Below are positions 1-13,300 of a stretch of DNA of 64,000 nt, piece after piece. Each line of letters starts with the position of its first letter. The stretch's first letter is position 1. Under the pieces are notes generated by a model. It saw only the letters and a list, made by a program, of their open reading frames with translations. It did not search any database and was not told where the DNA came from. The stretch covers positions 25,142,118 to 25,206,117 of the forward strand of contig NC_083639.1 of NCBI RefSeq assembly GCF_963576545.1, in the 5' to 3' direction. The stretch is from Limanda limanda. Lineage: Eukaryota; Chordata; Actinopteri; Pleuronectiformes; Pleuronectidae. A program made the position numbers and the translations under genes.

Positions 1-3000
1 CTCTAAGATTGATCATTTTGCAGGGAAGAAAAAAAAAGAGAATCAGAATCATTGGTCAAAGAGGCTGAAGCATACAAATAAATCTGCTGACAAAATATGT
101 GACTGTTATTTGCTCCATGTATCTCAATGGGATGAATACGAAATTAAAAAATAAAATCCCATATTAAAGGACATATAAGGAATCCATTCATACTTCTCCT
201 GTTACAAGAGCAGCAGGAAGATTAATTAAGCTGCAAATCATTAGTCAAGATGTTCTAATTATTTTTTAATTTGACGACGAGATCTTAGACGTGAGGAAAC
301 TTCACAAATGTAATCTAATGTTTTACTAAAATAGAAGAGAAATAGTTTAAGTTGCCGCTTCGTTCTGTCTAAAGTCATTTTAAAAACTGCTGAGTATCAT
401 TTCAAAGTGTTTGAACTTATCTAACACCAGAGTCATTATAGCCCTGGTGACATCAGTGGAAGTTTATAAGGGGAAATCAGTGTATTAACAAAACCAAACT
501 ATCCACAACACAGGAGACTGACTGAGTCCACGGCTTGGTTTGCGTTATGGAGAAAAAGTATCTGTGGTTCTGAAATGCAAACCGCAGCGACAACAGCACA
601 TCAACACACGGCCGCTGATTTATGTGAATGGTTCATATCAATTAGCAGAGAGCTGCGAGGGGGATGTTAGCATCCAAAACCAAAGGCTTGATTGATGACT
701 GCCATTTTTATCAAGGCATTCATTTCATCATGACTGTCAGCCCAGTCACTCTTTTACTGGGCCCATGTTTTATGGCAGCAGTGCTCAGATTTATTATGAT
801 GATAAAAAAGTGGTGTCTGCCTCGTGACAGGCGAAAAACACCATAAACACATTCGGTTTTTTAACTCCCCGGGAAAGGTGGCGACCCGACGTAAACTGAA
901 GAAGACACATTTGTCTGAGAAAACTTTAATTAGTTTGTGGAAACTCTTTGGCTTTATTCTGAAGAGGGGAAAGAGAAGGTGTCCTCTCAGATCTTAGCAG
1001 TGCACTGGTGAAAGTTGCGTAAAGAAAGTTCACTTTAACGAGAACGTCGATGAAATCCTGCCAAGGCTTTTGGTCGATTTAATTAAAGCTGGGACAACTT
1101 AGTGGGATTGAATTAAATATTTTTGGCAGGAGTAAACCTATACGTTGGGAAGGTGGTGGTGGCTGGGTGGAGTGCGGAGGGGTGGGGTGGACTATTCGTG
1201 AAAGATAAGCAGTGAGACCATCTTTTCTTTTCTCAGCTCTATTGGAGAAATATTTTCTTTTCAAAAACAATGAGGGAAGGGTCATGTGAGGAAGTGGCAC
1301 TTAATTTAGAGGAAGAAAAAGGAGGAATAGGGACAAGATTGGCCGGATCTGTTTAAAACAAATACAACTTTTTGAAACCTGGATTATCTAAATTGGGCTC
1401 AGCTCGTCTCCTTGTCAGAATTCATTTGGCCGACTCTCCTCCGCATGCCTGTGAGAAAACGTGGTCTCGGCTGAGGTTAATCCACGTGCAAAAGGTCCCT
1501 CTAGATTAGAGGAGTCCATCGCTCTTTCACAGCCGAGGGTCAGGGATCACGCCGCAACTTTCGCTGAGGGCAGGTCGTTTTATTTCCCTGGCTCTTTATC
1601 CAGCTGCTGATGCCCACCGTGTGCAATACTCCACCGTAAGCCCTCAGAGGCTCGAGGTGAAATTGACTCCAGGCCGTGAGTGGCCGTTTTGAATGGGCTT
1701 AATATTCCAGAGGATAAGTGATAGCTTATGAACTGCAGGAACTCATTCTCACCCTCGTCAACTTCGTTTCATCCTCCTTGACAAATAATAGCACGTCTTA
1801 AAAGATAATGGGCTGGGGTCAATTGTTTTTGTGTTAGATAAGTTTAAATCCATTTAAGCAAAAAGTTGCTGGAATACAGAGATGCTGTATTAATATTATT
1901 TATGTCTCATAGGACACCTAAACTACATAATTACTATTGATTTAAATGTGCCAATAACTATTCACGTATATATATATAAATTACTCTTTTTATTTGTTAC
2001 CTTTATATAGCGTTATCATAAAGCCTAATTACAAAAGTAATGAACTACTTTTTACTTAATTTAAACCAAGATTATGAATAGATTACAAAAATACTCTTAG
2101 TAATAAAAAGTCAATCAGTAGTTTATTTTTCTAGCACCTCACAAGAGCAGATGAATCACAATTTGCTTCACAGAAGACATAAAAAAAGATGTTATAATAC
2201 ACGATAATAAATATTATTTTTAATTTATAATTATTTATTTTAAAATGCATTTGTAATTCTTTAAAGGGGCTTTTTTGGGTTTTCAAAGTATTCAGTCATT
2301 TTCAAAATGTTATATCCAACTCTCATTTCTTGATCTTTTTCCATTTGAAGCATAAAAATACTGAACTTGTAATTGAGTGTTGATAAAAAAAACTAAAATG
2401 TGAGCTGCTGTGAATCTTTGTAGAAACATTTCAGTGTCTTCAATAGTCAAATACCTGTGACTGTTCATCTGTTAAACTCTGGGGGGCAGTGTTGATGCAA
2501 TGACTCAGTACACAGCTCATGAAGAAAATCCACCTCTGATACAAACATCTAAGTACTTTGAATATGTTTCTGTTTTACTTGTGGAAATTTACATCACTTA
2601 TTAAGCTAAATTAATTAATTCTTTTCCAAATATGATACATTTTAACAATTATTATTTGTATTTTATTATTCTGCACAGAGGATTTGCTTTAACTGTGTTT
2701 AAGGAATATCAGACTTCAAATAGTAAATCCATGTCTAAACAAGACCTAGGTCTAAACATTTCCATAATCTTTACTATAAACATGGCTATCCATATAAATA
2801 TTTGTATTGATCATCAATAAATAGTTTATATTTGTTTATTTCCATTATTTGTTTGGATTGGATTTTGAGTTAAAAAACATATTTCTGGTAAGCCGATTAA
2901 TTCAATCATTGCCAAAACATAATACATAATTAAAAACATGAAGAACCGGAACTGTTTTTCAGCTGCAAGTTTGAGATGCTTGTAAAAAAAAAACACATGA

Positions 3001-6000
3001 GAGGGACTAGAAATTGTAAATAATATAAAATGTAGTAATAATAATAATTTGGATGCTATGGAGATCATTGAGTATTTTTAAATTAAAGTTTTGAAGATAT
3101 CTATAACATTTAAATAAATTATGTTTATTTATACATATATACAAATATAACAAATATATTGCACTATTTTAGAAAAATCATATTTACTTTGTGTCTGATT
3201 ATATCAAAATAAAATGCATTTATTTTGCTGCAAGTTTGTAGTGAATAATAAACTATATATTCAAATAAGGAGGAATACATTTTCAATATGGTTTTGAATT
3301 AATGCTGTAAATTCAATAACAAGTATTTCCTATAAATATGTTAAACTATTTCTCTTTCTAACATTTATGGTGATGTGTTATGTAAAAATATAATTGAAAG
3401 AAACAAACACAAATGATGTGGTAATTGTAAAGATGAAACATGCTGAATAATTACAAACCCACACGCAGCTCCGTGTTGCTGCTGTTACGTGGCTCTGCCT
3501 CTCAGCAGGCAGCTGGACGGGCTAACGGGTGATTATCTGAGAAGCTGAATGCTGAAATACTTCAAGCACGTGTGGAGAAAAACTAATTTCTCCTTGCTGC
3601 ACCTTGTGTGGAATAGTAGGAAGTAACCTAACAAGTAATTTGTTGGGTGTAATCTGAGCTACTCTGTGTTTATAATAGATTACTGCAGCCTGTAAAACTC
3701 TGGGGATTGGAGTCTGCTCTTACAGAACGTACAGTACTGTACTTTTTATGGATCACGGAGTCACAGGAGAACATTGGAAGATTTATGCCACATTCAGACA
3801 TCTCTGCTTCGCATTACGTATATTTTATTACCGTGCGGCCATTATGAGATTGCGTGACTGAGCGATCTCTGTGGGCAATATTAGAGGAGGAGTATTAATA
3901 TCAGTTCTTCGACATCTTTCACGTCTCTTCTGGCTCGAGTCAATATTGGGCTTGTGTATGGAACTCATTATAGCGAGCTGCTTTCTCGGTGCCTGGCTGT
4001 TTTGTTCCATCTGTGTTGTAGTCACCTGCACATGATCTGAACTCAGCCAGTCAAGTGACCTAGAATAAATACAGTCAAACTCAGTGGAGGCAAATAAATC
4101 AGCCTGGCTCATTTAACCCGTAGGAGTCCTGCTGCCGAGCCACGGCCGTGCAGCGTCTAATAAGAACGACATGTTTGATGACAAATAACTAAATTCTTCT
4201 TTTTCCAGTGACTCGACAACATGAAGTGTCACTCCCCGTGTTTACTTCTTCGAGAACCAAGTCCCCATGAGCACACCTTCGAGCCAGAACATTCTTTGTC
4301 TGTACTTTGACATCCATCACTTTCTTTGTACCAAAAGCAATATGACATGTTTATGTTTATTGGAAATGTTTTATCCTCCGCGGGTATCTTTCCTTGCATG
4401 TCATCCCTTTGTATTTGAAACAATGGAGTAAAGTTTTGGTATATCTATAATTCGAATGGCATCTGTCTTTGTCGTCATGTAATATAAAAACCAGCCTGTG
4501 TTTTATTCTTTACCCAAAGACACTGGAATTTTACTCCCAGCCTCTTGTGTGGGAAATACTACTCTAAACTAATTTTAAAAATATGTTGTCAGCTCGCAAG
4601 ATGCACGATGATGCATTTGTCGTTTTATGGTAATTAATACTGTCAACTTGGACCTGGATGAGAGTAATCTCATTAAGGAAGCAGAAAACTCATAAAAGTT
4701 AAATGTCTTATGATTATTAATATGCACACTTATTTTACGGGAAGCCTTTTAATTGTTTGTTGGGATTTTATTGCCAATAAAGTTACTGCCAGACACCGCC
4801 GTGTCATCTTAAATCTGCTTAGTGCAAACACAAGTCAATGTTCAAAACTTAATTGTGACGTGTTTTGAAGTTAAGATGAACCGTGAGTCAGACTCAAATC
4901 AGCCGGTTATGGTTTTGTGATGATTCATGAACAGGAGGGAACGTTTTTGGCCTCCTGGAGAAAGTTAGATTTCTCTCTGGGTTTGGTTGTTTGGCTCCGT
5001 TATTGGAAAATAACTCCTGTTATAGGTCCATCTATCTGTTCAACCACATGACGTCTCGCGTGTGATGCACGTCGGCCTCATACAGCAAACTGAATATATC
5101 AAGTTAACCGAATTGATTTCTGAAATACAATCCTGCTTTACTGGTCCAGCTAATGTGACAGTCATCATGTAGATGTCTGATATGACACCATTGTTTATTG
5201 CACAAAAAAGAACCAGTACAGTCAATACTTAGATTCAGTTTTTTATATTATGAAATGACCCTCACATCACAATGCTGTTGAAAAACTAACTGAATGTTAA
5301 CTCAGCAAACAAGCAGATTTTAATATTTTATTAAAATGAATTGCAACTGCTTCTCATATTTGAAGACATTTTGGATTTGCCTGTGAAAAGTGATCCATAG
5401 TTTGTCATAATAAGCTGAAGTTTCCTACTCATACTCTCTCTATGGGACCAGGACACAAGTTGAGCTCTGAGTTGATCATTAGTGGAAAAAGGGGGGAAAT
5501 AATAATTCATAGATAAAAGCTATAAATTCAAATCAAATATAACTTTTGCCTTAAATCTATTATCATTTGACATTTATGTTTTTTCCATCTGTGTAAATAC
5601 ACAGAGATGACAGGAAAAAAAATGGTTTTATTCAGAACTACACATGAAATCATAGCCAACAAAGTGATTCTGTAACAGGATACACACACACACACACAGA
5701 CACAAGGAACACTCTGCTAATTCTCAAGAACTTAACTTATGGTAGAAACTAAAACACAAACATATATTGAATGAATATACACACAATGTTAAATTATGTT
5801 GTGCTAATGTAAACAAAATTGCAATATGTATTGTAAAAAGAAAAGGAGATACATAAATAGATTATATAATACAGAATTAATGCTTTTGTTAGAATGTGTG
5901 TTACAGAGGGAACATGTGTTGACCACAAGAATATTAATAATAAAACATGTGAATCTGTTAATTTAGAATCTTTAATATAATCAACATAACAACAGCAGTG

Positions 6001-6111
6001 TTCTATCAGATAGAGTTTATACCATCTTACTTACTAAGATATGATATTTACCATCGTTTTAGTACAGTCATCTTTTTTATATATATTTAAATAGATGGAC
6101 ATAAAACAAAC

Positions 6112-6143
<32 letters not shown>

Positions 6144-6180
6144 GAAGCAGGGCAGGTGAGAAGAAGAAGTAGAGTTTCAT
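1..6180. other. Upstream intergenic DNA, no gene recognised
   Basis: AT-rich sequence, most strongly between about 1900 and 3420, upstream of the EphB first exon. All open frames here are 60 to 95 residues, low in complexity or without a recognisable domain, and I regard them as chance frames. A short CA run (5682-5698) and a CAA/CAAC run (about 6108-6143) lie near the gene. No tRNA, rRNA or complete mobile element was recognised. Distal regulatory elements may be present but cannot be identified from a single sequence. Confidence 0.7.
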
Positions 6181-6816
6181 CAAACTTCATGAGACCCGAG
6201 TGAAACTCACTTTGTTTCCCCGGTGCTCGTCACCTGTTACCGGGGCTGAGGCTCCTCTCTGCCCGGGGACAGCTCCACGGAGGAGCCGGCACTCTCCGGT
6301 CCGAGTCCCGGCCACAGAAGAACCGACATGTCCGAGTGGAAGCGTCCAGGCGGCGGGGACAAGTGTCTCCATCTTTTTAAAAACAAGTCCCTCACGGTCC
6401 TCATGACACTTCTTCTTCTTCGCTGGGTGAGGACAGTGCGGACTCCTCTGATTGACAGCCGGGCGAGTGGAAGTGGCGGGGGACGGGGGTGTCGGCTCCT
6501 GTGTGTTCGCGGATACGTTGACAAATCTCATATTTTACACCTTCTAATCTAACTCACAACAACAAACACACATTGTGTTATTTGTCTTTAACAACACGGT
6601 GGGATCAACCCATCGCTGCGACGCGGGGCTGACTCCCCCCGCCGCGCCGCGCTCCCCTCCGTCTGAGCCTGAGTTGGTCTCGCCCGGACTCGGTTGAGAT
6701 TTGAGTTGCCTCGGCTCTCCGGCGTCGCTGCGCTGGAGGTGAAGGAGCCGGTCCGCCTCCGCTGTGCATGGCTCTCCGGACCTACTTTATGTGAATGCGC
6801 CTCAAACTGACCCATA
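6181..6816 (+). promoter_or_regulatory. ephb2: CpG-rich promoter and 5' UTR region of the EphB gene
   Basis: The base composition changes abruptly near 6185 from AT-rich to GC-rich with many CpG dinucleotides, and stays so until about 6910, past the first coding exon. This is the usual look of a TATA-less CpG-island promoter for a developmental receptor gene. I see no convincing TATA box at a sensible distance, and the transcription start cannot be placed. The 5' UTR part just before the start codon carries upstream ATGs at 6768, 6789 and 6795, annotated separately. Open frames on both strands inside this block (for example 6187-6531 minus) are explained by the high GC content, not by coding function. 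Confidence 0.7.
6768..6794 (+). promoter_or_regulatory. Upstream open reading frame (8 codons plus stop)
   Basis: An ATG at 6768 opens a short frame reading MALRTYFM and ends at TGA 6792-6794, 22 bases before the main start. Its context has T at -3 and G at +4, so initiation would be moderate. The last Met codon (6789) followed directly by TGA is also a minimal start-stop element. It acts only if the transcript starts upstream of 6768, which the sequence does not prove. Confidence 0.4.
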
Positions 6817-6868
6817 ATGGATATTCTGTGGATATTATGGAGCTTACCGGCGGTCCTCGCAGTGGAAG
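6795..6868 (+). promoter_or_regulatory. Overlapping out-of-frame upstream start
   Basis: The ATG at 6795 lies 22 bases before the main ATG and is in a different frame. Its frame stays open through the end of exon 1; unspliced, it stops at the TAA inside the donor site, and after joining to exon 2 it stays open through all of exon 2. Its context is weak (T at -3, C at +4), while the main start has A at -3 and G at +4. Leaky scanning to the main start is therefore expected, with some dampening of translation. This is inferred from sequence only. Confidence 0.4.
6817..6868 (+). CDS. ephb2: EphB receptor exon 1: signal peptide (partial CDS)
   Basis: First coding exon of an EphB-class receptor tyrosine kinase, a single-pass membrane receptor for ephrin-B ligands that controls axon guidance, cell sorting and boundary formation. 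It encodes MDILWILWSLPAVLAVE plus the first base of a Glu codon. The hydrophobic stretch ILWILWSLPAVLA is a typical signal-peptide core, with likely cleavage after AVLA. An in-frame TGA at 6808-6810 lies nine bases upstream, so 6817 is the first in-frame Met, and its context (A at -3, G at +4) is strong. The exon ends GAAG followed by gtaagc, a good donor. Joined to exon 2 in phase it gives VEETLMDS, the start of mature EphB receptors. Exon 1 of Eph genes normally encodes just this signal peptide. The paralogue is assigned from exon 2. Confidence 0.85.
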
Positions 6869-7236
6869 GTAAGCGACCCCCGGTCCTCCCGGCGGCGGCG
6901 AGAGTTGTGAGACAAAGCGCGTTGAATGGTGGTGAAATAAAAAAATAATAATTAAAAAAAACCCGCTAACGGATCTAAAATAAATGAAGTGTTCCGCTGC
7001 TTTCGGTTATTTCTGCGTGTTATTTCAGAGCCAGGCAGGTGATGGGGACGTTAAAGCAGAAAAAAAAAAACAAAAAAAAAAAACGTGCTCCCGCATCCGC
7101 CCCGCATCATCCCGCAGGTGAACGGATGCGGTTAACGGCGCTAATTAATTTGCGGGGGAGGTTTTGCGTGTCATGTGAGCTAGCTCCAGCAGGTCCATCA
7201 GGTGCGTGCAGGTGGTCGTGGCTGTCAAACACTGGA

Positions 7237-7369
7237 GGGGGGGGGGGGTTACACTTGTAAAGGTTGCCACGTTTTTTAATTGCACTAGTTTCAAGAGGCT
7301 GAAAATGATAACACGTCCTGTAAGTTTAACTTGATGTGTTTGTGTTGTTGTGTTGTGTTGTGTTGTGTT
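7237..7369. repeat. Poly-G run and TGTTG pentanucleotide repeat
   Basis: A 12-base G run (7237-7248) is followed by an imperfect TGTTG array (about 7341-7369). Both lie at the start of intron 1, just downstream of the CpG-rich block. They are simple-sequence tracts with no sign of function. Confidence 0.8.
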
Positions 7370-10300
7370 ACAAGGACGTGACGCTTTTTCTAAGCTGTGT
7401 GGCTCAGCACAATGAAACATGGTGGGGTTAATCTCTATGGTTTTGCTAGGGACACTCACAAAATAGCAGGGTTGTGTTCCAAACGTACTATTTGCTAGGA
7501 TGTGAGACACTTTCATTGTGTTGTTTGACCTTCAATCCTCTAAAAAATAGTATTTTCTTGAGTACATAACCCAAATTTCATTGTCCCTTTTTATTTCAGA
7601 GTGGATCACTCTTTAGTTAATAGTCCAACATGTGAAGAAATTGGAGGAGAACTTGTGTCCAAAATATTATGGTGTGAAGAATCCAGGTCCAGGCTCTCAA
7701 AGGGGTTTTGAAAAATGAAAACAGCTTTTATTTCAATGGGCTTGAATCTGTAAAACACACCAACGCGTATCGGCTTGTGCCCTCGTCTCGTGGTCTATGT
7801 ACAATATGGGAGTTTGTGTAGCTGGACTGGAGTGTTTCCCTGTGACAAGAGGCTCTGGCCCGGCGGAGGATGGAAAGTGTCAACCCAGTCATCCCGGGTC
7901 ATCATTCAGGTTATTTTGAGGATGCTGTCAGAAAGCAAAACGTGTCCTCTTCCTCTGGTCAGTTTGACTAAACCTCATAATTACAGGCCCAGCTGAGAAA
8001 CTACAGGAAAGACTCAAGCGAGTGCAGCCACAGCATGAAACGTCAACAACAACAGAAAGAAACACAGGAATAAATACTTAGTTGCGTTGTGTTTTTAAAG
8101 TTGAACAATTTTTTTTAGTCTACGTGTATACAAATGTCCCAAATTTGTATGGAGACGTTGGAGGACCTGTCGGTTTCATGTGGGTCTGGCTCAGACTTTG
8201 ACAAATGTTGTGTATTTCAGCAGACAAGCACCGACTGCTTCTGTTTAGGGTTCGAATGTAGTTACACAACTTAAGTCGACATTACATTACTCATGGAAGC
8301 TTAAAACTTCACAACTTTTACATTTGCGTCAAAGCTTCGTAATATTATTTAAGGATTGATCACTTGATGTTGTCTTAACAATAATAATTGGAGGGAACAT
8401 TTACATGAAGTCCAGTCTTGGAAATAAAACAACACAATACAAATACGTTGTACACATTTCACAAATTGTACTTTTTAAGTTGCATAAATTAGGATGTATA
8501 TTTTTTACGATATATTTTTAAAATTAATAGAATTTGCAATGATGTCTAAAAATGGATTAGGTGTGTTTTAAATCTATAATCATCTCATAATGTCATGTTC
8601 TGTGTCCTCATATATGTAAATTATATATTTAATATCAACATTAGACTGAATTTACATTTGATTTTTATGAAAATGTGTCCTGCAAAAATCTGCCTTGTCA
8701 CATATGTGTTCTCAATTTTCAACATGATTTGTTATCTTTAATTACTCAAACCGTGATTTCTTATGATTATTTATTCTACACTTTTTATCCTTCATGACCG
8801 GGAGGAAGCGAAAAACACAGGATGGGAAAATGGCCAAAAATAATAACGCTTCACAGTTTTCTTCTTCCCCGTGTTGTCTTGTTCTCTCTTATAATGCAAA
8901 CATGGGGACAGTTTGTCTGCATGTACTGGGAAGTGTATCTGTAAGCTGAGAGCGCACAGGGCCTCAAACGCCACTCGCTACGGCGCCTCAGTTATTTTAA
9001 TGTGTTGAAATACACCTAGCGCTTGATGGATAAAGGTCGTGTTGATGTGTAATGTTACTTAAGGAAACAACAGGATACACGTTGCCATACATTTCGAGCC
9101 CGTACTGCTAGTGCCCCCCTCCATTTTACCCAGTGAATCACTGAAGCCGCCCGTCCAATGAAGTTTCAGGGATGGCTTACGTATGAAAAATAAAGGGTTG
9201 AAAAAGAGGTCACTGCGGATCTAATCCAGAAAAAAAAAAAGCACTTCCCAGAATGCAACAGAAAATGTCCCTTCGGTGGATCGTTTTGACACGTTTAGTG
9301 CCGGGACACTACATTTCTCCTATTGTTGCATTTGTTTGACGTAGAGCGACGCCTTCGATTTCTTCTGTTTCTATCCCACGGACGTTATTCACTAAATGTG
9401 CACTAACTAACATCGTGCTGTTGAATTTTAATTTGTCATTGATCGCAGTAGAACTCTGTGTACCGTGACAATTATACCATATAAATCGAGTAGAGTATTC
9501 GTGAAATCACAACTCCCACATTCCTGCAGGTTCCTGGAACTGTTTTCTGGAGAGCAAACCTATGAAAGGGCTTCTTGTTATACAAATAATCAATGAACCA
9601 GGCATGGACCACACTGGAACGGATTAGGGGATTAAAACAGGAGCCAAATTTAAGAAAATCTTGGCTGTGCCCGAGTGACCATTTTGAAAATAGTAAGTCA
9701 ACAATCCCAAACCACGTTAAGTCTGACGTACTGTCAATTAGCCCAATGCTAATGTTTGAGTTTGAGCTTGTGACCTTTTCCCTCCGCATCGTATCTCATT
9801 TTAGTCTATTCCACTATATTCCCTCTGTCTAGTCTGAATTGCCGTGTTAGATAAATATGAATGGAATCCATTCAGTCGTTAGAGGCATTCAACTTGTTTC
9901 TCAGAGGCATTTAATTCACCCTGTGGAATGTGAAACAACTCTAAATTGTTGATTAGCGGTAATGTAAGCTGCCATTGATGCCATGTCCTATTGGTTCGGT
10001 TAACAGGAAGAGACGGGCTCTTTTAGAAAATTAATGGAGGTAGAGCTGCCAAGGAAATTAGCCTAGCCATGTCAAACATATCTATGAAAACACACTGTGG
10101 ATTTATCTCTTCATTAGCTCGCCCATTAATTGTCGCCCGCCATACCAACAACAGCACTCATATAATTTTGTTGAGTGGAAGTTTTCAGATTCATCCCCGG
10201 CTGTAAAACTGCAGCAGCCTCCATTGTTCTGAGGAGATGGATTTTTACAAGACGTATCATTTGGCTTTTCTGTGTTGTACCAACCCCCTTCTGTTGTGGT

Positions 10301-13300
10301 ATTACAGTTTGTACTGTGCAAACACAGAAAACAAACGCTTTCCGGGTGGATTGGTGTTGCTATGATGCAACGACAACAACCACCTCCAGACTAGTATGCA
10401 AGTTTTTGTTGGGGGGTTAACAGGATGATAGATCACTTTGATACGACATTTCTTCTTTCTTTTTGCTTTGAAGGGAACATAATGGGACAGAAACCACAGC
10501 AGAAGATGCTGAAGTGGGTTAGAATGAGATCACAGCATGGAGTCTTTCAAAAAATGTCTCGCAGATTTGATTGCATTTCAATATGTGCTGCATTCCTTCA
10601 GAGCTCCGTCAAGCACTGGAGCGTTTGAAAGTTGGCAAACACTGACCAAGCTGATGTTTGGACATTTTTTCATTTAAAATAAATTTGAATTCATTCTCCA
10701 AATTACATATATTACATTTGTGTTCTGCTTAACCCCTTACAGTATCCGTCATGCACAAAGCAGAGCAGCCGGATACTAACGGTACGATTGGTAATGCTTT
10801 GAAAATCCTGACAAGTTTGGTAAAGATGCTTTCATATGCAAAACCGGTAACTGTTTTTTAACCGGAATTGTTTAGTGAGGCACAGGCATGTGAGTGTAAC
10901 ATGGAAGCATTGTGTTTAGTGGAAGGGGAACAAAAGACGGCACAGAGGCGGGCTCAGAAATGGGATTAGATAAAAGGTAAAATGAGTGACCGTATACAAT
11001 CCAGTGTTTTCTCAGTCCACCCAATGAGCAGATGCAGGGAGCTCGCCTGCACGCCAACCGCCACAGTGGGCTTTCACAAAGAATCTGTCTCTATTCAAGC
11101 CCTAATCCATGCTGCCGAGCGCCTGGGCATTGTCACTTTGCATGCAAAATTTCAATTAGTGCTGGTACCAGTTGTTTCACTTGAAGGGGAGTGTCACATT
11201 TCAGAGACTTCTGTGTCTACCTTTGGGTGAGATTGGGGCAGAAGTATCACTGCTCTGCTTAAGAACATGTAGCGCTCTCTGCCAGGCGTAGGGTTACTGC
11301 CATTGGTACCAGGCTGCTTTTCTTCATTGTTGCTATTGTACAGTACAGTACAGTATGAGCCCCTGACCTCAATCACAGAGTTATAATGTAAAAGTTAAAG
11401 TTATGACATCAATTATTAAGGCATATTTCCCTTGTTAAAACCTTTACACACTATTTTGAAATTGAATGTTTTTCACCCAGCTGGCTCTACATGCAGAATA
11501 GTTGCGTATGTTTCTCCTGGCTGCAGTCGGTTCGACCAGTTTAACTCCGGACTTGTTTCAGGACATGATGGTCTGTTTGACACTGTTTCCATACTTCAGC
11601 TGTTTGACTCTGCTGCGGTTCACTGACACCAGCCAGCTCCTCAGACTCTCCTTCCTCTAAACGCTCCAACCCAAACATATTTGCCCTTCTACACTAAAAA
11701 GGCATTTTAGCTAGTGGAACATATTTGATGAAAGAAATCAAGAAATTAAATTTGTGGATTCAAAACAGTACTTAAGCCATATTAATATGGCGTCAGGATA
11801 TCACTTGTGTTGACCTGGAAAGGCTTGTGACATAGTAGAACATCACTAAATGGGCCATGTTGTAACCTGACAGCGTAACACAGTGAAACTGAGTAAGGTG
11901 CGAGTAATGACATATTTGACTAAAATGGAAATCTTGTGGGGAATCTTATGAGTGGTACTGTAAATGAATGGATGGCAGCCTGAGTGTGACAGATGTTTGG
12001 CGCCACTACCGCTAACGATTTTGGTAACATTTTCCGAAATTGATTCTGTTCTCACTGTTTAGACATTGCTGTGGGTTGTTAGTCCATTTGAGTTGAAGAT
12101 GATAGGTTGTACTCAAGGTTTTTTTCTAACACGTCACATTCCCAGGGACTAAAAATATGCATGTAACACACGGGATATATCACAGAGACCATTCGTACAG
12201 CACCCTAAATATTTTTTTTTGCCTTATGTTCTGTAAAAAACATGTGCATGTTGGTCAAGATATACAAGATATGTCTGATAAGATGAGATTGGCCAATAAA
12301 AATCGTCTAGCGTTATATTGGTCATGCTCTAACGGCATTGCTTGGTAGACTCACACAACACACTCACGTCCCGGTGTCTGCGTGGAAAGTGCACACATCC
12401 ACTCGGCACATGACTTTGGTTGTGGCTGTAGCTGTAGCTCTACTCCCACAGATCTACCAGCTTGTATAATGAATCACATTTTAAGTGAAATTTTGCTTGC
12501 GTTCACTACATACCGCAGACTTAGGAGAGGAAACGACTCGGGATCAGCTTACCGGAGTTCTGGATTTAACTACCACACTGGGTAGCACATTGTACATACA
12601 TTGTAAATTAAAATCACAATATAACCTGCTGAATTACAACTTTAGAGGCCAAACTCTGAATGCAACTAAATCACAATGCACAACCTTCACACACTGAACA
12701 CACTGAGGTTTCTTTTGTGCACTATTGTCAGTGACTTTTCACTGGTTCTGTATATTTATTTTGTCTCCTTCAGCTGTAATCAGACCTTTTTGATGTTTGG
12801 TCAGATATGGCCGTTACTTGATACTTTTAGAAAATGAAAATAGTTTTAAGTCGACAGGTGTTCCAAGTCCTTCGTTATGCAGTGTAATGCTGACACTGTT
12901 TAACTGCCTCCAGCGACTGAATAGAGTTGGCTCCTTTCAAAAAAATAAATACGACGTGCATTAGTCTCCCTAGGTGCTTTTTAAGCTTTAAAAAATTGGC
13001 ACAAAAAAGCAACTACATCACTTTGTTCAGCCGGTGCAATTCCTGATGTATTCCATGTATCACCCTTGTCAGACGCCCGGCTCTGATTTAAAGCACACTC
13101 AGTCTTAAATTACCACTGATTATTTTGCCGTGAAGCTTTTTGCTTTCATGCAGTATGTGCTGTAAAAGGTGCCTTATTATGATTAGATTTTGCGCTGCGA
13201 CTGCGAGTTATTAGCTTTTGGAAATATGTGATAGATTAATGCAAAGGACCAAAGGGAGGAGAGGAATCGCACTGTACTTAGAAACCAAAAGGGTGTGTGT

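Noticed and set aside
6187..6552. Overlapping frames on both strands in the promoter block
   Set aside because: They arise from high GC content, overlap each other in several frames and lie in the promoter and 5' UTR of the EphB gene.
9472..9789. Minus-strand 105-residue frame with WFIDYLYNKK and ILYSIYMV, faintly like LINE reverse transcriptase
   Set aside because: Only spacing-level resemblance; the catalytic motif region and the usual Gly-Val-Pro-Gln-Gly block are absent, so it may be chance.
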